DNA from: Actinomycetes bacterium
GTDB lineage: Bacteria; Actinomycetota; Actinomycetes; Propionibacteriales; Propionibacteriaceae
Direction: 5' to 3'
DNA length: 44,138 nucleotides
Assembly: GCA_023458095.1 (NCBI GenBank)
Contig: JAEXAS010000020.1
Coordinates: forward strand, 1-44,138
Part shown: one piece after another, positions 8,625 to 16,658 of the stretch
Layout of the letters: each line of letters opens with the position of its first letter
Numbering within the stretch: the stretch's first letter is position 1
The notes under the pieces: model-generated
What the model was told of the DNA's origin: nothing
The model's input: the letters and a program-made list of their open reading frames with translations, nothing else
Databases searched by the model: none
Made by a program: the position numbers and the translations under genes

Positions 8625-9503
8625 ATGAGGATTGCCAGACCACGCACCGTCGTCATGGTTCTCGCCATGTTGCTGGGCCTCGTGTTCAGCGCCGCGGGCG
8701 CGCCGCCGTCCGCCCAGGCTGTGGAGACTCAGGTCACCGTGGTCTTCTGGCCCAACGGGGGCACCGCAACTGCCGCCAAGACGGTGGCCCCCGGCGCCCG
8801 CATCGGCGCCTTGCCCACCCCAAGCCGGTCGCGCTATGTGTTTGTGGGCTGGTCGACCAACCGCGCCCACAACGGCACCACGATCACCTCGGCCACCCGG
8901 GTGCGCACCACGCCCGGCACGGTCACCTACTACGCCCGCTGGGCGCCCCGACCGCTTTACCAGTACGACAAACGGTGGGCCAAAGCCCGCTACCGCAACA
9001 CGGTACGAGGCTCCGGCTGTGGACTGACCGCCGCCTCGATCCTGGTGCGTTCGCTGGGCACCGTCTCCGGTGCGACCTCGGTGACCCCGGCGATGGCGGC
9101 CAAATACAGCTTGCGCCATCACTACGACACCAGTGCCCCCGGCAAGACCAAGGACGCCTTCTTCACCCGGTGGCCGGCCTTGTACGGAGTCAAACTGACC
9201 CGGCTGAACAAGACCAAGATGGACAAGCTCAAGCCCGCTACGCGGCGTGCACTGAACGCGAAGGCCCGCAAGGCCATCGCCGAGGGGAACTGGGTGCTGG
9301 CCTTCATGAAGCCGGGCAACTGGACCCAGCACGGCCACTTCGTGGTCTGGTACGACACCTCCGGAGGACGGGCACTGGTCCGCGACCCGAACGCCACCAA
9401 GCCGCAGAAGACTCGCGCCAAGGTCAGCCTGCTGCAAAGCCAGGTGTGGCGCTACTGGATCGTCACGGTGCCCCCGGAGCGCAAGTTGTTCACCTACAAG
9501 TGA
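8625..9503 (+). CDS. Secreted protein: Flg_new/InlB B-repeat plus C39-like peptidase
   Basis: A 292-residue exported protein. An N-terminal signal peptide (cleavage near AQAVE, about residue 33) is followed by one InlB/Listeria-Bacteroides-type repeat (VTVVFWPNGG ... YVFVGWST ... YYARW, about residues 37-105) and a C39_2-like papain-fold domain. The triad is Cys132 (GSGCGLTAAS), His238 (GHFVVWYD) and Asp254 (VRDPNA). It probably acts on peptide or peptidoglycan outside the cell; the substrate is unknown. GGAGGG 8 bases before the ATG sets the start. It is a paralogue of 2009-2743 and overlaps the next lipoprotein start by 4 bp (GTGA), so the peptidase and dipeptidase are co-translated. Confidence 0.8.
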   Translation: MRIARPRTVVMVLAMLLGLVFSAAGAPPSAQAVETQVTVVFWPNGGTATAAKTVAPGARIGALPTPSRSRYVFVGWSTNRAHNGTTITSATRVRTTPGTVTYYARWAPRPLYQYDKRWAKARYRNTVRGSGCGLTAASILVRSLGTVSGATSVTPAMAAKYSLRHHYDTSAPGKTKDAFFTRWPALYGVKLTRLNKTKMDKLKPATRRALNAKARKAIAEGNWVLAFMKPGNWTQHGHFVVWYDTSGGRALVRDPNATKPQKTRAKVSLLQSQVWRYWIVTVPPERKLFTYK

Positions 9504-10621
9504 GATCCCCATCCTTCGGGTTGGTCGCAACCCTGGTTGCTGTGCTGGTGCTGGCCGGCTGCACCGGGCCGTCCGGCGGACCGGGTAACTCCCAGACTCC
9601 CACTGCACCACTCAGCAGTGCCGCGCCGACACCGGTGAGTTCACCGACGGCTACCTCCAAACCGGCAGCACCCAAAGGTGAGTTTGAATTGCCCCTGGTG
9701 GGTTCGGTCGGCTTTGCTGCGGTGCCCATCACCGTGAAGAAGGTGGCCGGAACCAGCGGCGGCCGGCTGGTCCCCGGCGACTGGTTCACCATCACCGCGG
9801 TTTCGGGCAGCGACTGGGTGGTCCGCGGCGAAAAGGTCTCTGGCCAGGTGAAATCGTCGCAAACCCTGATCAACCTGCCTGATTTGATCCCGTCGATCGT
9901 GTACACCGACAGCAACTCCAAGGCCTCGGTGTTTCGGTCCAGCGGCGTCGCCCTGCCCGGCATCACCGGCAAGCGGCTGTACCAAGTCCGCGGATTCAAC
10001 GACAAGCTGCAGGCCGAGGAGTACTTCATGCCGGTGCGCTTCCCGGTGGCGAAACGCATCCAGAAAGCCCAGACCGAGGCGCTCGGCCGCGACCAGTCCT
10101 TGGTGATCTATGAAGCTTTTCGGCCCGCCGACGTGCAGCGAAAGGTTGGTTCAACGCTGCTCAAGCTGGCCAAGGACAATCAGACGGTTCATAACGGCCT
10201 CACCGGCGACGGTTGGGGAGTGTCGTCCTTTATTGCGTTGAATCTGTCCAACCATCAACTCGGCGTGGCCATCGACACCACCTTGGGCACAGTCACCAGT
10301 ACCACGGTGCACCAGGGACGCGACTATCGCTACACCGAGGTCAGCGTCGCGGAGTTGCCGATGCAGACTCCCATCCACGAGCTGTCCAAGGCGTCGGCCT
10401 CCTACGCCCATCCGGTGCGGACCAAGACCGGGAACGCCTGGCGCAACGCCCCGCTGAATCCGAAGATGACCACGGCCGCCAAACAGTTGCGCCGCTATGC
10501 GATCAACGCCGGGCTGCGACCGATCTCCTCAGAGTGGTGGCACTTCGAAGATCTTGATGCCCGGGCCAGCGCACCGCAGCAGACCGGTGGACGATTCCGG
10601 CTCACCCTGCCCGGTTCGTGA
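9500..10621 (+). CDS. Lipoprotein with M15D D-Ala-D-Ala dipeptidase (VanX-like) domain
   Basis: A 373-residue lipoprotein: signal peptide ending in LVLAGC (lipidated Cys21), a Pro/Thr/Ser linker, a beta-rich subdomain containing INLPDLIPSIV, and a zinc peptidase domain of family M15D. Catalytic positions are intact: Arg208 in EAFRP, zinc ligands His252 and Asp259 in NHQLGVAID, and Glu345/His348 in EWWHF. Family knowledge suggests cleavage of D-Ala-D-Ala or related dipeptides, here outside the membrane rather than in the cytosol like VanX, so a role in cell-wall peptide turnover is more likely than vancomycin resistance; no vanHA genes are nearby. GTG at 9500 overlaps the preceding TGA. The gene abuts purU on the other strand. 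Confidence 0.8.
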   Translation: MRSPSFGLVATLVAVLVLAGCTGPSGGPGNSQTPTAPLSSAAPTPVSSPTATSKPAAPKGEFELPLVGSVGFAAVPITVKKVAGTSGGRLVPGDWFTITAVSGSDWVVRGEKVSGQVKSSQTLINLPDLIPSIVYTDSNSKASVFRSSGVALPGITGKRLYQVRGFNDKLQAEEYFMPVRFPVAKRIQKAQTEALGRDQSLVIYEAFRPADVQRKVGSTLLKLAKDNQTVHNGLTGDGWGVSSFIALNLSNHQLGVAIDTTLGTVTSTTVHQGRDYRYTEVSVAELPMQTPIHELSKASASYAHPVRTKTGNAWRNAPLNPKMTTAAKQLRRYAINAGLRPISSEWWHFEDLDARASAPQQTGGRFRLTLPGS

Positions 10622-11473
10622 TCAACGGAAGATCACCGTGCGGGAATCGTCGAGGAGCACGCGGTGCTCGGCGAACAGTTTCACCGCCTCGGTGAGCGTG
10701 CGGCTTTCCTGATCCTGGCCGGCGGCGACCAACTCCGGCACCGACATGGTGTGGTCGACCCGACGCACGTTCTGCTCGATGATCGGACCTTCGTCCAGAT
10801 CAGCAGTCACGAAGTGGGCGGTGGCGCCAATCAGTTTCACGCCACGGGCATGGGCCTGCCGGTACGGATTGGCCCCCTTGAAACCGGGCAGGAAGGAATG
10901 GTGGATATTGATCGCCCGCCCGGCCAACTCGGCGCACAGTTCGGGGGAGAGGATCTGCATGTAGCGGGCCAGCACCACCAATTCGATGTCGTATTCGGCG
11001 ACGACATCCAGGATTCGGCGCTCCACCTCGGCTTTGGTTTGCGGCGTCACTGTATGCAACTCGAAGGGGACGTCGTAGAAGCTGGCCAGATCAGAGAGAT
11101 CCGGGTGGTTGGCGATGATCATCGGGATGGTGATGGGCAGATAGCCCGACCGCTGCCGGAACAGCAGGTCGTTGAGGCAGTGGCCCTCCTTCGACGCCAG
11201 CACCAGGGTGCGCCGCCGCCGTCCGACGTAATCAAGCACCCAGGTGGCGTCCAACTCGGCAGCCACCGCTGCGAACTGTCGTTCGAACTCGGAGCGGTCA
11301 AGACCGGCCTGTACCTGCACCCGCATGAAAAAGCGACCCGAGTCGGTGGAGCTGAACTGTTGCAGTTCGGTGATGTTGCCGCGAGCAGCAACGATCACCC
11401 CGGTCACTTGATGCACGATGCCGGGCCGGTCCGGACAGGCCAGAGTCAGCAGCCAATGAGTGGAGTCGATCAC
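10622..11473 (-). CDS. purU: Formyltetrahydrofolate deformylase
   Basis: A 283-residue enzyme that hydrolyses 10-formyltetrahydrofolate to formate and tetrahydrofolate, balancing one-carbon pools and supplying formate for purine synthesis. An N-terminal ACT domain begins WLLTLACPDRPGIV, and the C-terminal formyltransferase domain contains INIHHSFLPGF (His192), GATAHFVT and LDEGPIIEQ. The length is typical. GTG at 11473 is selected because the family starts here and TAACCT lies 7 bases upstream with no Shine-Dalgarno, i.e. a leaderless message. It converges on the dipeptidase gene with no spacer (stop codons abut), so the transcripts must overlap. Confidence 0.95.
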   Translation of the reverse strand: MIDSTHWLLTLACPDRPGIVHQVTGVIVAARGNITELQQFSSTDSGRFFMRVQVQAGLDRSEFERQFAAVAAELDATWVLDYVGRRRRTLVLASKEGHCLNDLLFRQRSGYLPITIPMIIANHPDLSDLASFYDVPFELHTVTPQTKAEVERRILDVVAEYDIELVVLARYMQILSPELCAELAGRAINIHHSFLPGFKGANPYRQAHARGVKLIGATAHFVTADLDEGPIIEQNVRRVDHTMSVPELVAAGQDQESRTLTEAVKLFAEHRVLLDDSRTVIFR

Positions 11474-11480
11474 GCCCAGT

Positions 11481-11486
11481 AGGTTA
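11481..11486 (-). promoter_or_regulatory. -10 element TAACCT of leaderless purU
   Basis: On the minus strand TAACCT is followed by 7 bases and the purU GTG. It shares the 75-bp divergent region with the GT2 promoter. Confidence 0.4.
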
Positions 11487-11536
11487 TCGCTGCCAGCGAT
11501 GGCCGCGTGCGATTCTGAGCTAGCCCACTGGGGTGC

Positions 11537-11542
11537 GACAAT
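11537..11542 (+). promoter_or_regulatory. -10 element GACAAT of leaderless GT2 gene
   Basis: GACAAT is followed by 6 bases and the GTG at 11549; no Shine-Dalgarno sequence is present. Confidence 0.4.
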
Positions 11543-11548
11543 GGCGCG

Positions 11549-12604
11549 GTGACCGTCGCCGATGCGCCACCGAGTCTGGCCGAACTCCCCGCCGAGGTTG
11601 CGGTTTCCTATGTGATGCCGGTCCTCAACGAAGCTGAACACCTCGAACATGCCGTCCAGGCCGTGCTGGATCAGCAGTATCCCGGCGACCAAGAACTGGT
11701 GTTGGCGCTGGGGGCGTCCACCGATGAAACCGATGCGGTCGCCGAGCGTCTGGCTGCCGCAGATCCCCGAGTGAAGCTGGTCGCCAATCCCCGCAGCGAC
11801 ATTCCCATCGGGTTGAACCTGGCCATCGCCGAATCGCGGCATCCGGTCGTGATTCGCGTCGATGCCCATGCCGAACTACCGGCCGGCTACACCGCGGCGA
11901 TGGTGGACATGCTTCGGCGCACCGGCGCAGCCAATGTGGGCGGGGTGATGGAGGCCCGGGGCCGGACCCCCTTCCAGAAGGCGGTGGCCCGTGCCTACAA
12001 CAGCCCCTTCGGCCTGGGTGGCGGCGTCTACCACCATGGCGAGGACGAAACCGAAGCCGATTCGGCCTACCTGGGCGTCTTTCGCCGCGAGGCACTGGAA
12101 TATGTCGGCGGTTTCGACGAGGAACTGCGCCGGGCCGAGGACTGGGAACTGAACCATCGCATTCGTGCGGCCGGCTATCGGATCCTCTTCACCCCGAAGG
12201 TGCGAGTCGTCTATTGGCCGCGGGCGAACTGGTCGGGATTGCGTCGTCAGATGTTCGCCACCGGAGTGTGGCGCGGTGCGCTGATCCGACGGCACGGACA
12301 CACCCCGGTGCGGTACCTACCGCCACCGGCGGTCGTGGTATTCGCGGTACTCGCCGTCCTCGTCGGGCTCCTGCAACTGGTCGGGGCGCTTGGTCTTGCC
12401 TGGTCGTGGTTGTACCTGCCGATCGTGGGCTACCTGGTCGGGGTGAGCGCGGTCGGCACCGCCCGGCTGGGCGGCGATGGCCTCAGCGATCGACTGCTCA
12501 ATGTCGTCGTGCTGGCGACGATGCACCTGTCCTGGGGAGCCGGCTTCCTGCGGGGGTGGCTGTTCGGCGGTCGAGCGACGGTGGATCGCTCCCGGGTGCG
12601 TTAG
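11549..12604 (+). CDS. Family 2 glycosyltransferase, ExoA-like, membrane-anchored
   Basis: A 351-residue glycosyltransferase with a GT-A domain at about residues 15-240 and two to three C-terminal hydrophobic segments (about 255-320). It begins VSYVMPVLNE, has a DxD-like metal site DAH (Asp105-His107), a GGxYH loop and the ED(W) base motif (Glu197-Asp198-Trp199). The closest family type I recognise is the ExoA succinoglycan-synthesis group, which adds sugars to a polyprenyl-linked intermediate on the cytoplasmic face. Donor and acceptor are unknown. The GTG start sits 6 bases after GACAAT. It overlaps the opposing TagF-like gene by 4 bp at the 3' ends. It is likely part of the same envelope polymer programme as 2.0-10.6 kb. 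Confidence 0.87.
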   Translation: MTVADAPPSLAELPAEVAVSYVMPVLNEAEHLEHAVQAVLDQQYPGDQELVLALGASTDETDAVAERLAAADPRVKLVANPRSDIPIGLNLAIAESRHPVVIRVDAHAELPAGYTAAMVDMLRRTGAANVGGVMEARGRTPFQKAVARAYNSPFGLGGGVYHHGEDETEADSAYLGVFRREALEYVGGFDEELRRAEDWELNHRIRAAGYRILFTPKVRVVYWPRANWSGLRRQMFATGVWRGALIRRHGHTPVRYLPPPAVVVFAVLAVLVGLLQLVGALGLAWSWLYLPIVGYLVGVSAVGTARLGGDGLSDRLLNVVVLATMHLSWGAGFLRGWLFGGRATVDRSRVR

Positions 12605-13860
12605 CCGCGCGCCGACACCAGTTCGCGGGCCGCGATGGCTACCCGCTGCGCACTCAGCCCATCGGTGTGAGCATGGAACTCGGCGGCCAACGCCCGGGTG
12701 TGGTTCTGTGCCGCGGCGGCGATGTCCGGATCGCTGAACAGCCCATCCAGGTGGGCCGCCACGTGGTCCCAATTCCGGAACCACTGACCAGCGGCCAGCC
12801 AGGAATAGTCGACGTACAGGCCGCGAGTGGCTTGGTAATGCTCCAGGTCGGGGGCCAGCAGGATGAACGCTTGGCCGGTGGCGGTGTAGTCAACCAACAT
12901 CGAGGAATAGTCGGTGATCAGAACATCGACTCCCCACAGCAGCGGCATCGATTCGGTCTGCTGTTCGGCGGTGAGCAGCCGGATCCGGTCGGAGGAGTAG
13001 TCGTAGGCGCCCACCCCCAAGGGATGGGGACGTACCAGCAGCACCGCATTGTGGCGTTCGCAGGTCTGCTCCAACAGATGCCATTGGGCCGGGGTGGGAA
13101 TGCTCGGGTCGGGCTCGCCGTCGCGCCAGGTCGGTGCGTACAGCACGACCCGGGCATCGGCATGGACACCGAGGTGAGGCGCCAGCAGCGCCCGGGCCGC
13201 CGCCACGCGTTCGTCCTGGCTTCCGGTGAACAGCACATCGGCGCGCGGCTCGCCGGTGACCCGAACCTGTGCGGGGGTGAGGGCAAAAGCACTGCACAGG
13301 GAGTCCACGAAACAGGGCGCACCGGTGGGGAACAAGGAGATCGACGAGGTGCCGCGCCGGTACAGCCAGCGCATCAACGCCGACAACCCCGGAATCCGGC
13401 CCAATCGACCCAAGGTCGTCACCGCCGGAGAGTCGGCGTGCAGCTTCTTCAGCGGTGCCCCATGCCACAGTTGGACGATGACCGCGCCGCGCTGGCCATA
13501 GCGGTGCACATCGCCCAGGCCGTGAGTGACGGCGATCACCCCGGCGTGCAGGACGGCTTCAAAGCCGGCAGCCTCATCGCGATCGACCCAGGCCACCCCC
13601 GCCGCGATCGCCTCCGCGCGCTGACGCTCCGTGCTGACCTGCCACACGATGCGTGGCGCAGGGTCCAGCCGGCTGGCGGCCTGAGCGAAGGCCCACGCGC
13701 CGTCCGCGAGGCCGAAGTTGCTGCCGATCACCCACAGCATCGGGTCACGGCGGGTGGTCATCGATCGCAGCATTCCCCACAGATAGCGGGGGATGTGCCG
13801 CAGCTTGGCGAGATTGCCCGAGGCGAAGGAGTACGGCTTCTCTTCACCTGCGGTTTGCAT
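12601..13860 (-). CDS. CDP-glycerol glycerophosphotransferase family protein (second TagF-like)
   Basis: A 419-residue protein of the TagF/TagB family. It contains QLWHGAPLKKL (His133) and LITDYSSMLVDY (Asp317), the two diagnostic motifs, and lacks the N-terminal extension of the 656-residue homologue at 4507-6477, so it may be a primase (TagB-like) or act on a different acceptor. The start is uncertain: ATG 13860 is preferred because TAACAT lies 7 bases upstream (leaderless pattern), whereas ATG 13869 falls inside that -10 box; neither has a Shine-Dalgarno sequence. It is convergent with the GT2 gene (4-bp overlap) and divergent from the CNNM gene. Confidence 0.82.
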   Translation of the reverse strand: MQTAGEEKPYSFASGNLAKLRHIPRYLWGMLRSMTTRRDPMLWVIGSNFGLADGAWAFAQAASRLDPAPRIVWQVSTERQRAEAIAAGVAWVDRDEAAGFEAVLHAGVIAVTHGLGDVHRYGQRGAVIVQLWHGAPLKKLHADSPAVTTLGRLGRIPGLSALMRWLYRRGTSSISLFPTGAPCFVDSLCSAFALTPAQVRVTGEPRADVLFTGSQDERVAAARALLAPHLGVHADARVVLYAPTWRDGEPDPSIPTPAQWHLLEQTCERHNAVLLVRPHPLGVGAYDYSSDRIRLLTAEQQTESMPLLWGVDVLITDYSSMLVDYTATGQAFILLAPDLEHYQATRGLYVDYSWLAAGQWFRNWDHVAAHLDGLFSDPDIAAAAQNHTRALAAEFHAHTDGLSAQRVAIAARELVSARG

Positions 13861-13867
13861 GGAGTAC

Positions 13868-13873
13868 ATGTTA
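13868..13873 (-). promoter_or_regulatory. -10 element TAACAT of the second TagF-like gene
   Basis: Minus-strand TAACAT, then 7 bases, then ATG 13860. It decides the start codon choice. Confidence 0.4.
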
Positions 13874-13917
13874 GGCCGACCCGCTGGCGGCCGCGTCCTC
13901 GGCACCCGGGCGGGCGG

Positions 13918-13923
13918 TAGGAT
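13918..13923 (+). promoter_or_regulatory. Possible -10 element TAGGAT of the CNNM gene
   Basis: TAGGAT lies 51 bases before the ATG at 13975, implying a leader of about 45 bases; no clear -35 is seen. Confidence 0.3.
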
Positions 13924-13974
13924 CGCAGGCCTATCCCTCGTGAACGCCCCCAACCAAGGCCAGGTGCACTCTTC

Positions 13975-15291
13975 ATGAACCCGATAGTGAGCGATTCGCT
14001 CCTGATCGCGGTCTTCATCATCGTCGGTGGGGTTTTCGCCGCCGCCGAGATGGCGTTGGTGTCATTGCGTGAGTCGCAGATCAAACAGCTTTCAGGGCGT
14101 GGTCGACGCGGTCAGCTCGTCTCGGAGCTGACCTCCTCACCCAACAGATTTCTGTCGGCCGTCCAGATCGGGGTGACCCTGGCGGGCTTCCTGTCTGCAG
14201 CCCTGGGCGGTGTCACCTTGTCCGGCCCGCTGACCGACATTCTGACCGGCTGGGGGGTGCCTGCCGATTGGGCCTCGGGGTTGGCGCTGTTCGCCGTCAC
14301 CGTGGTGATCTCCTACTTCTCCATCGTGCTGGGTGAACTCACTGCCAAACGTCTGGCGATGCAGCGCGCCGAAGCGTTCGCGCTGGCCCTGGCCCCACTG
14401 GTGCAGGCCATCGCCTGGATATCCACCCCACTGATCTGGTTCCTGGGCAAGTCGACCGATGTGGTGGTGCGAGTCCTGGGCGGGGATCCCAATGCCTCAC
14501 GCGAAGAAGTCACCGATGAGGAACTGCGGGCGATGGTCGGCTCCTCGGCGACGCTCGGCGCAGAAGAGCGACGCATCGTCGACGAGGTGTTCAGCGCGGG
14601 AGCGGTGAGCCTGCGCGAGACGATGGTGCCGCGCACCGAGGTCGACTTCCTCGATGGCAACACGCCGGCCTACAAGGCCCTTCGCGAGGTCCAAGGCGGC
14701 AGCTACAGCCGCTATCCAGTGGTCGGCGAGGACGTGGACGACGTGCTGGGCTTCGTGCATGTGCGAGACCTGGCCGATCTCGATCCGGGCAGCCGCAACG
14801 CCCCGGTGCGCCAACTGGTGCGTCCGATCTTGTCGTTGCCGCAGTCGATGCGCATACTGCGGGCGCTCACTGAGATGCGGCAGGGGCGCCACCACGTGGC
14901 GATCGTCTCTGATGAATACGGGGGCACGGCCGGCATCGTCACCATCGAGGACCTGATCGAAGAGATCATCGGCGACATCACCGACGAGTTCGATGAGGAG
15001 CCGACCGTCGATGCCACCGATGCTGACATCGACGGCCTAGTGACCTTGGAGGACTTCGCCTCCGAGTACGGCTATGTGCTGCCTGAGGGTCCCTACGACA
15101 CGGTGGCCGGTTTCGTGATGGCCGCGCTCGGCTCGCTACCTCAGGTCGGATCGCAGTGCACCGTCACCTTGGCAGCAGTGGCGGAGAACCGTCCCGCGGC
15201 GAAGTTCGAATTGCGAGTCACCGAGTTGGACGGCCGGCGGGCTGCGAGACTGCGACTGACCAAACTCGGCGGCGGCGCGGAGGCCGAGTAG
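13975..15291 (+). CDS. CNNM/CorC-type membrane protein with CBS domains (hemolysin family)
   Basis: A 438-residue membrane protein. The DUF21/CNNM domain with about four membrane segments spans residues 1-190 and includes AAEMALVSLRE and GELTAKRLAMQ; a CBS pair follows at about 205-335 (MVPRTEVDFLDG, VAIVSDEYGGTAGIVTIEDLIEEIIGDI), then a CorC_HlyC domain at about 345-430. Family members are linked to magnesium/cobalt efflux or Na+/Mg2+ exchange; the old name hemolysin is not evidence of toxin activity. It starts with a clear ATG and is followed by a repeat-bearing spacer and the APH-fold gene. Confidence 0.9.
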   Translation: MNPIVSDSLLIAVFIIVGGVFAAAEMALVSLRESQIKQLSGRGRRGQLVSELTSSPNRFLSAVQIGVTLAGFLSAALGGVTLSGPLTDILTGWGVPADWASGLALFAVTVVISYFSIVLGELTAKRLAMQRAEAFALALAPLVQAIAWISTPLIWFLGKSTDVVVRVLGGDPNASREEVTDEELRAMVGSSATLGAEERRIVDEVFSAGAVSLRETMVPRTEVDFLDGNTPAYKALREVQGGSYSRYPVVGEDVDDVLGFVHVRDLADLDPGSRNAPVRQLVRPILSLPQSMRILRALTEMRQGRHHVAIVSDEYGGTAGIVTIEDLIEEIIGDITDEFDEEPTVDATDADIDGLVTLEDFASEYGYVLPEGPYDTVAGFVMAALGSLPQVGSQCTVTLAAVAENRPAAKFELRVTELDGRRAARLRLTKLGGGAEAE

Positions 15292-15298
15292 CCTTGCC

Positions 15299-15382
15299 CG
15301 AGTTCGTGACAGGAGATGCCGGGCTGATGGTAGGCGGAGCCTGGTTGGTGACAGGAGATGCCGGGTTCGTGACGGGAGGTGA
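15299..15382. repeat. Four 21-bp tandem units between the CNNM and APH-fold genes
   Basis: The spacer holds four imperfect 21-bp units. Two share GTGACAGGAGATGCCGGG exactly (15306-15323 and 15348-15365, 42 bp apart), the last is partial (15369-15381, GTGACGGGAGGTG) and the second is degenerate. On the minus strand they would read as heptads of the HQPGISC type, but no gene supports that reading. The last unit contains GGGAGG, which serves as the ribosome-binding site of the next gene. Confidence 0.7.
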
Positions 15383-15384
15383 CT

Positions 15385-16599
15385 GTGCGTCCAGTTGATG
15401 CCGATGGTTCGGTGCTGCTCACATCCCCAGACGTGGGGGCACTGTTGGAGGCTGCCGTGCAGCATTCGGGCGGCAAACTGCTGTCCTGGGCCCTGGACCA
15501 CATCGACGCCAACCCCAGCCAATCCACCACCGCCACCTATTCGGCCCTGGTCGAGTGGAGCTATGGGCGACGCGAGGAACTCCTCGGCGTGAGCGCGCGG
15601 GCTTCCGGCCCGGTCGATACCGATTCTTCTGCGGAGATCTTCGCCGACGGCCAGCGCGAAGTCGCGGTGTGGATCTACCCCAACGACCCCGACCTTCCCG
15701 GCTTGGCCCGGGCGGCCTATGCGGAGTCCATGGCCGGGATCTGCAACGTCCACCGAGTCTTCGACACGATGGTGAGCCCCCAACAACTCGAGTTGGAGAT
15801 GATCGGCTATCGGCCGCGCCGCCGCGCCGTGGTACGGGTCCGGTTCGGCACCCAGACGATCTACGTGAAGGTCCTGCGGGCCCGACTCTTCGACGATGTG
15901 ATCACCCGGCATCTGGTCTTGGCCAATGCCGGCGTCCCGGTGGCTCCGATTCTGGCGACCACCGACGACCACCTGTTGGTTTTGGCGGAATTGCCGGGCA
16001 GGCCGTTGGCCAAGGCCGTGTTTGACCCCACCGATCCGTGCACAGCCGAGAACCTCATCGAGGTTCTGGATTCGATGCCGTCGCGGGTGTGCGAGTTGCC
16101 GCGGCGTCCACCATGGTCGGATTCGATCGCCCACTATGCGCGCATGGTCGCTCAGGCTGTGCCGTCCCTGGAACGGCGCCTGGAATGGCTGGTGGAACAG
16201 ATCGATCAGGGCTTGCGGCGCATCCCGCCCGGCAACGAGCCGACCCACGGCGACTTCCATGAGGGCCAGGTGCATGTCATGGGCGGTCGGGTGTGTGGGG
16301 TGCTGGACACCGACACGCTGGGGCCCGGACGTCGCGCTGACGATCTGGCCTGTCTGATCGCTCACCTGTCGACCATTCAGCGGATGAATGCCGACCAGGA
16401 GGCGCGGGTTCATCATCTGATTCGGCGCTGGGTGCCGGTCTTCGATGAACGGGTCGATCCGGTGGAGTTGCGGCTACGGGCAGCCGCGGTCATCGTCTCG
16501 CTGGCCACCGGTCCCTTTCGAGGCCAGGAACCTGACTGGGAGCGGGAAACCGCGGTCATGGTCGGGTCGGCTGAGGCACTGGTTCGTCAGGTTCTGTGA
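15385..16599 (+). CDS. Aminoglycoside phosphotransferase (APH)-fold family protein
   Basis: A 404-residue protein with an APH/choline-kinase-like domain in the C-terminal two thirds. The N-lobe shows YVKVLRARL (ATP-site lysine), the catalytic loop reads THGDFHEGQ (Asp290) and the metal site GVLDTDTLGPGRRADDLA. The usual Asn of HGDxHxxN is Gln. The first 110 residues are unassigned. The substrate is unknown: relatives phosphorylate sugars, homoserine or choline, and genuine aminoglycoside resistance should not be assumed. GTG 15385 is preferred because GGGAGG lies 5 bases upstream; GTG 15379 overlaps that site. The ribosome-binding site is supplied by the tandem repeat. Confidence 0.8.
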   Translation: MRPVDADGSVLLTSPDVGALLEAAVQHSGGKLLSWALDHIDANPSQSTTATYSALVEWSYGRREELLGVSARASGPVDTDSSAEIFADGQREVAVWIYPNDPDLPGLARAAYAESMAGICNVHRVFDTMVSPQQLELEMIGYRPRRRAVVRVRFGTQTIYVKVLRARLFDDVITRHLVLANAGVPVAPILATTDDHLLVLAELPGRPLAKAVFDPTDPCTAENLIEVLDSMPSRVCELPRRPPWSDSIAHYARMVAQAVPSLERRLEWLVEQIDQGLRRIPPGNEPTHGDFHEGQVHVMGGRVCGVLDTDTLGPGRRADDLACLIAHLSTIQRMNADQEARVHHLIRRWVPVFDERVDPVELRLRAAAVIVSLATGPFRGQEPDWERETAVMVGSAEALVRQVL

Positions 16600-16646
16600 C
16601 CCATACCAGGGACCCGTTGGTGGACTCGTCGGCCTCTCTGTCGGGC

Positions 16647-16652
16647 TAGGGT
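16647..16652 (+). promoter_or_regulatory. -10 element TAGGGT of leaderless mutA
   Basis: TAGGGT, 6 bases, then ATG 16659, with no Shine-Dalgarno sequence. This would be the promoter of the methylmalonyl-CoA mutase operon. No cobalamin riboswitch is visible in the 59-base gap. Confidence 0.4.
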
Positions 16653-16658
16653 GGCCTC

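Noticed and set aside
9500..10621. A vancomycin resistance gene (vanX).
   Set aside because: The protein is an exported lipoprotein and there are no vanH/vanA/vanRS genes nearby; a wall-turnover role is more likely.
12214..13920. A 568-residue open frame opposite the second TagF-like gene.
   Set aside because: Its composition and lack of domains mark it as an antisense shadow; the minus-strand gene has the diagnostic WHG and DYSS motifs.
15385..16599. An aminoglycoside resistance gene.
   Set aside because: Only the general APH fold is visible; the Asn of HGDxHxxN is Gln and the large N-terminal part is unlike known resistance enzymes.
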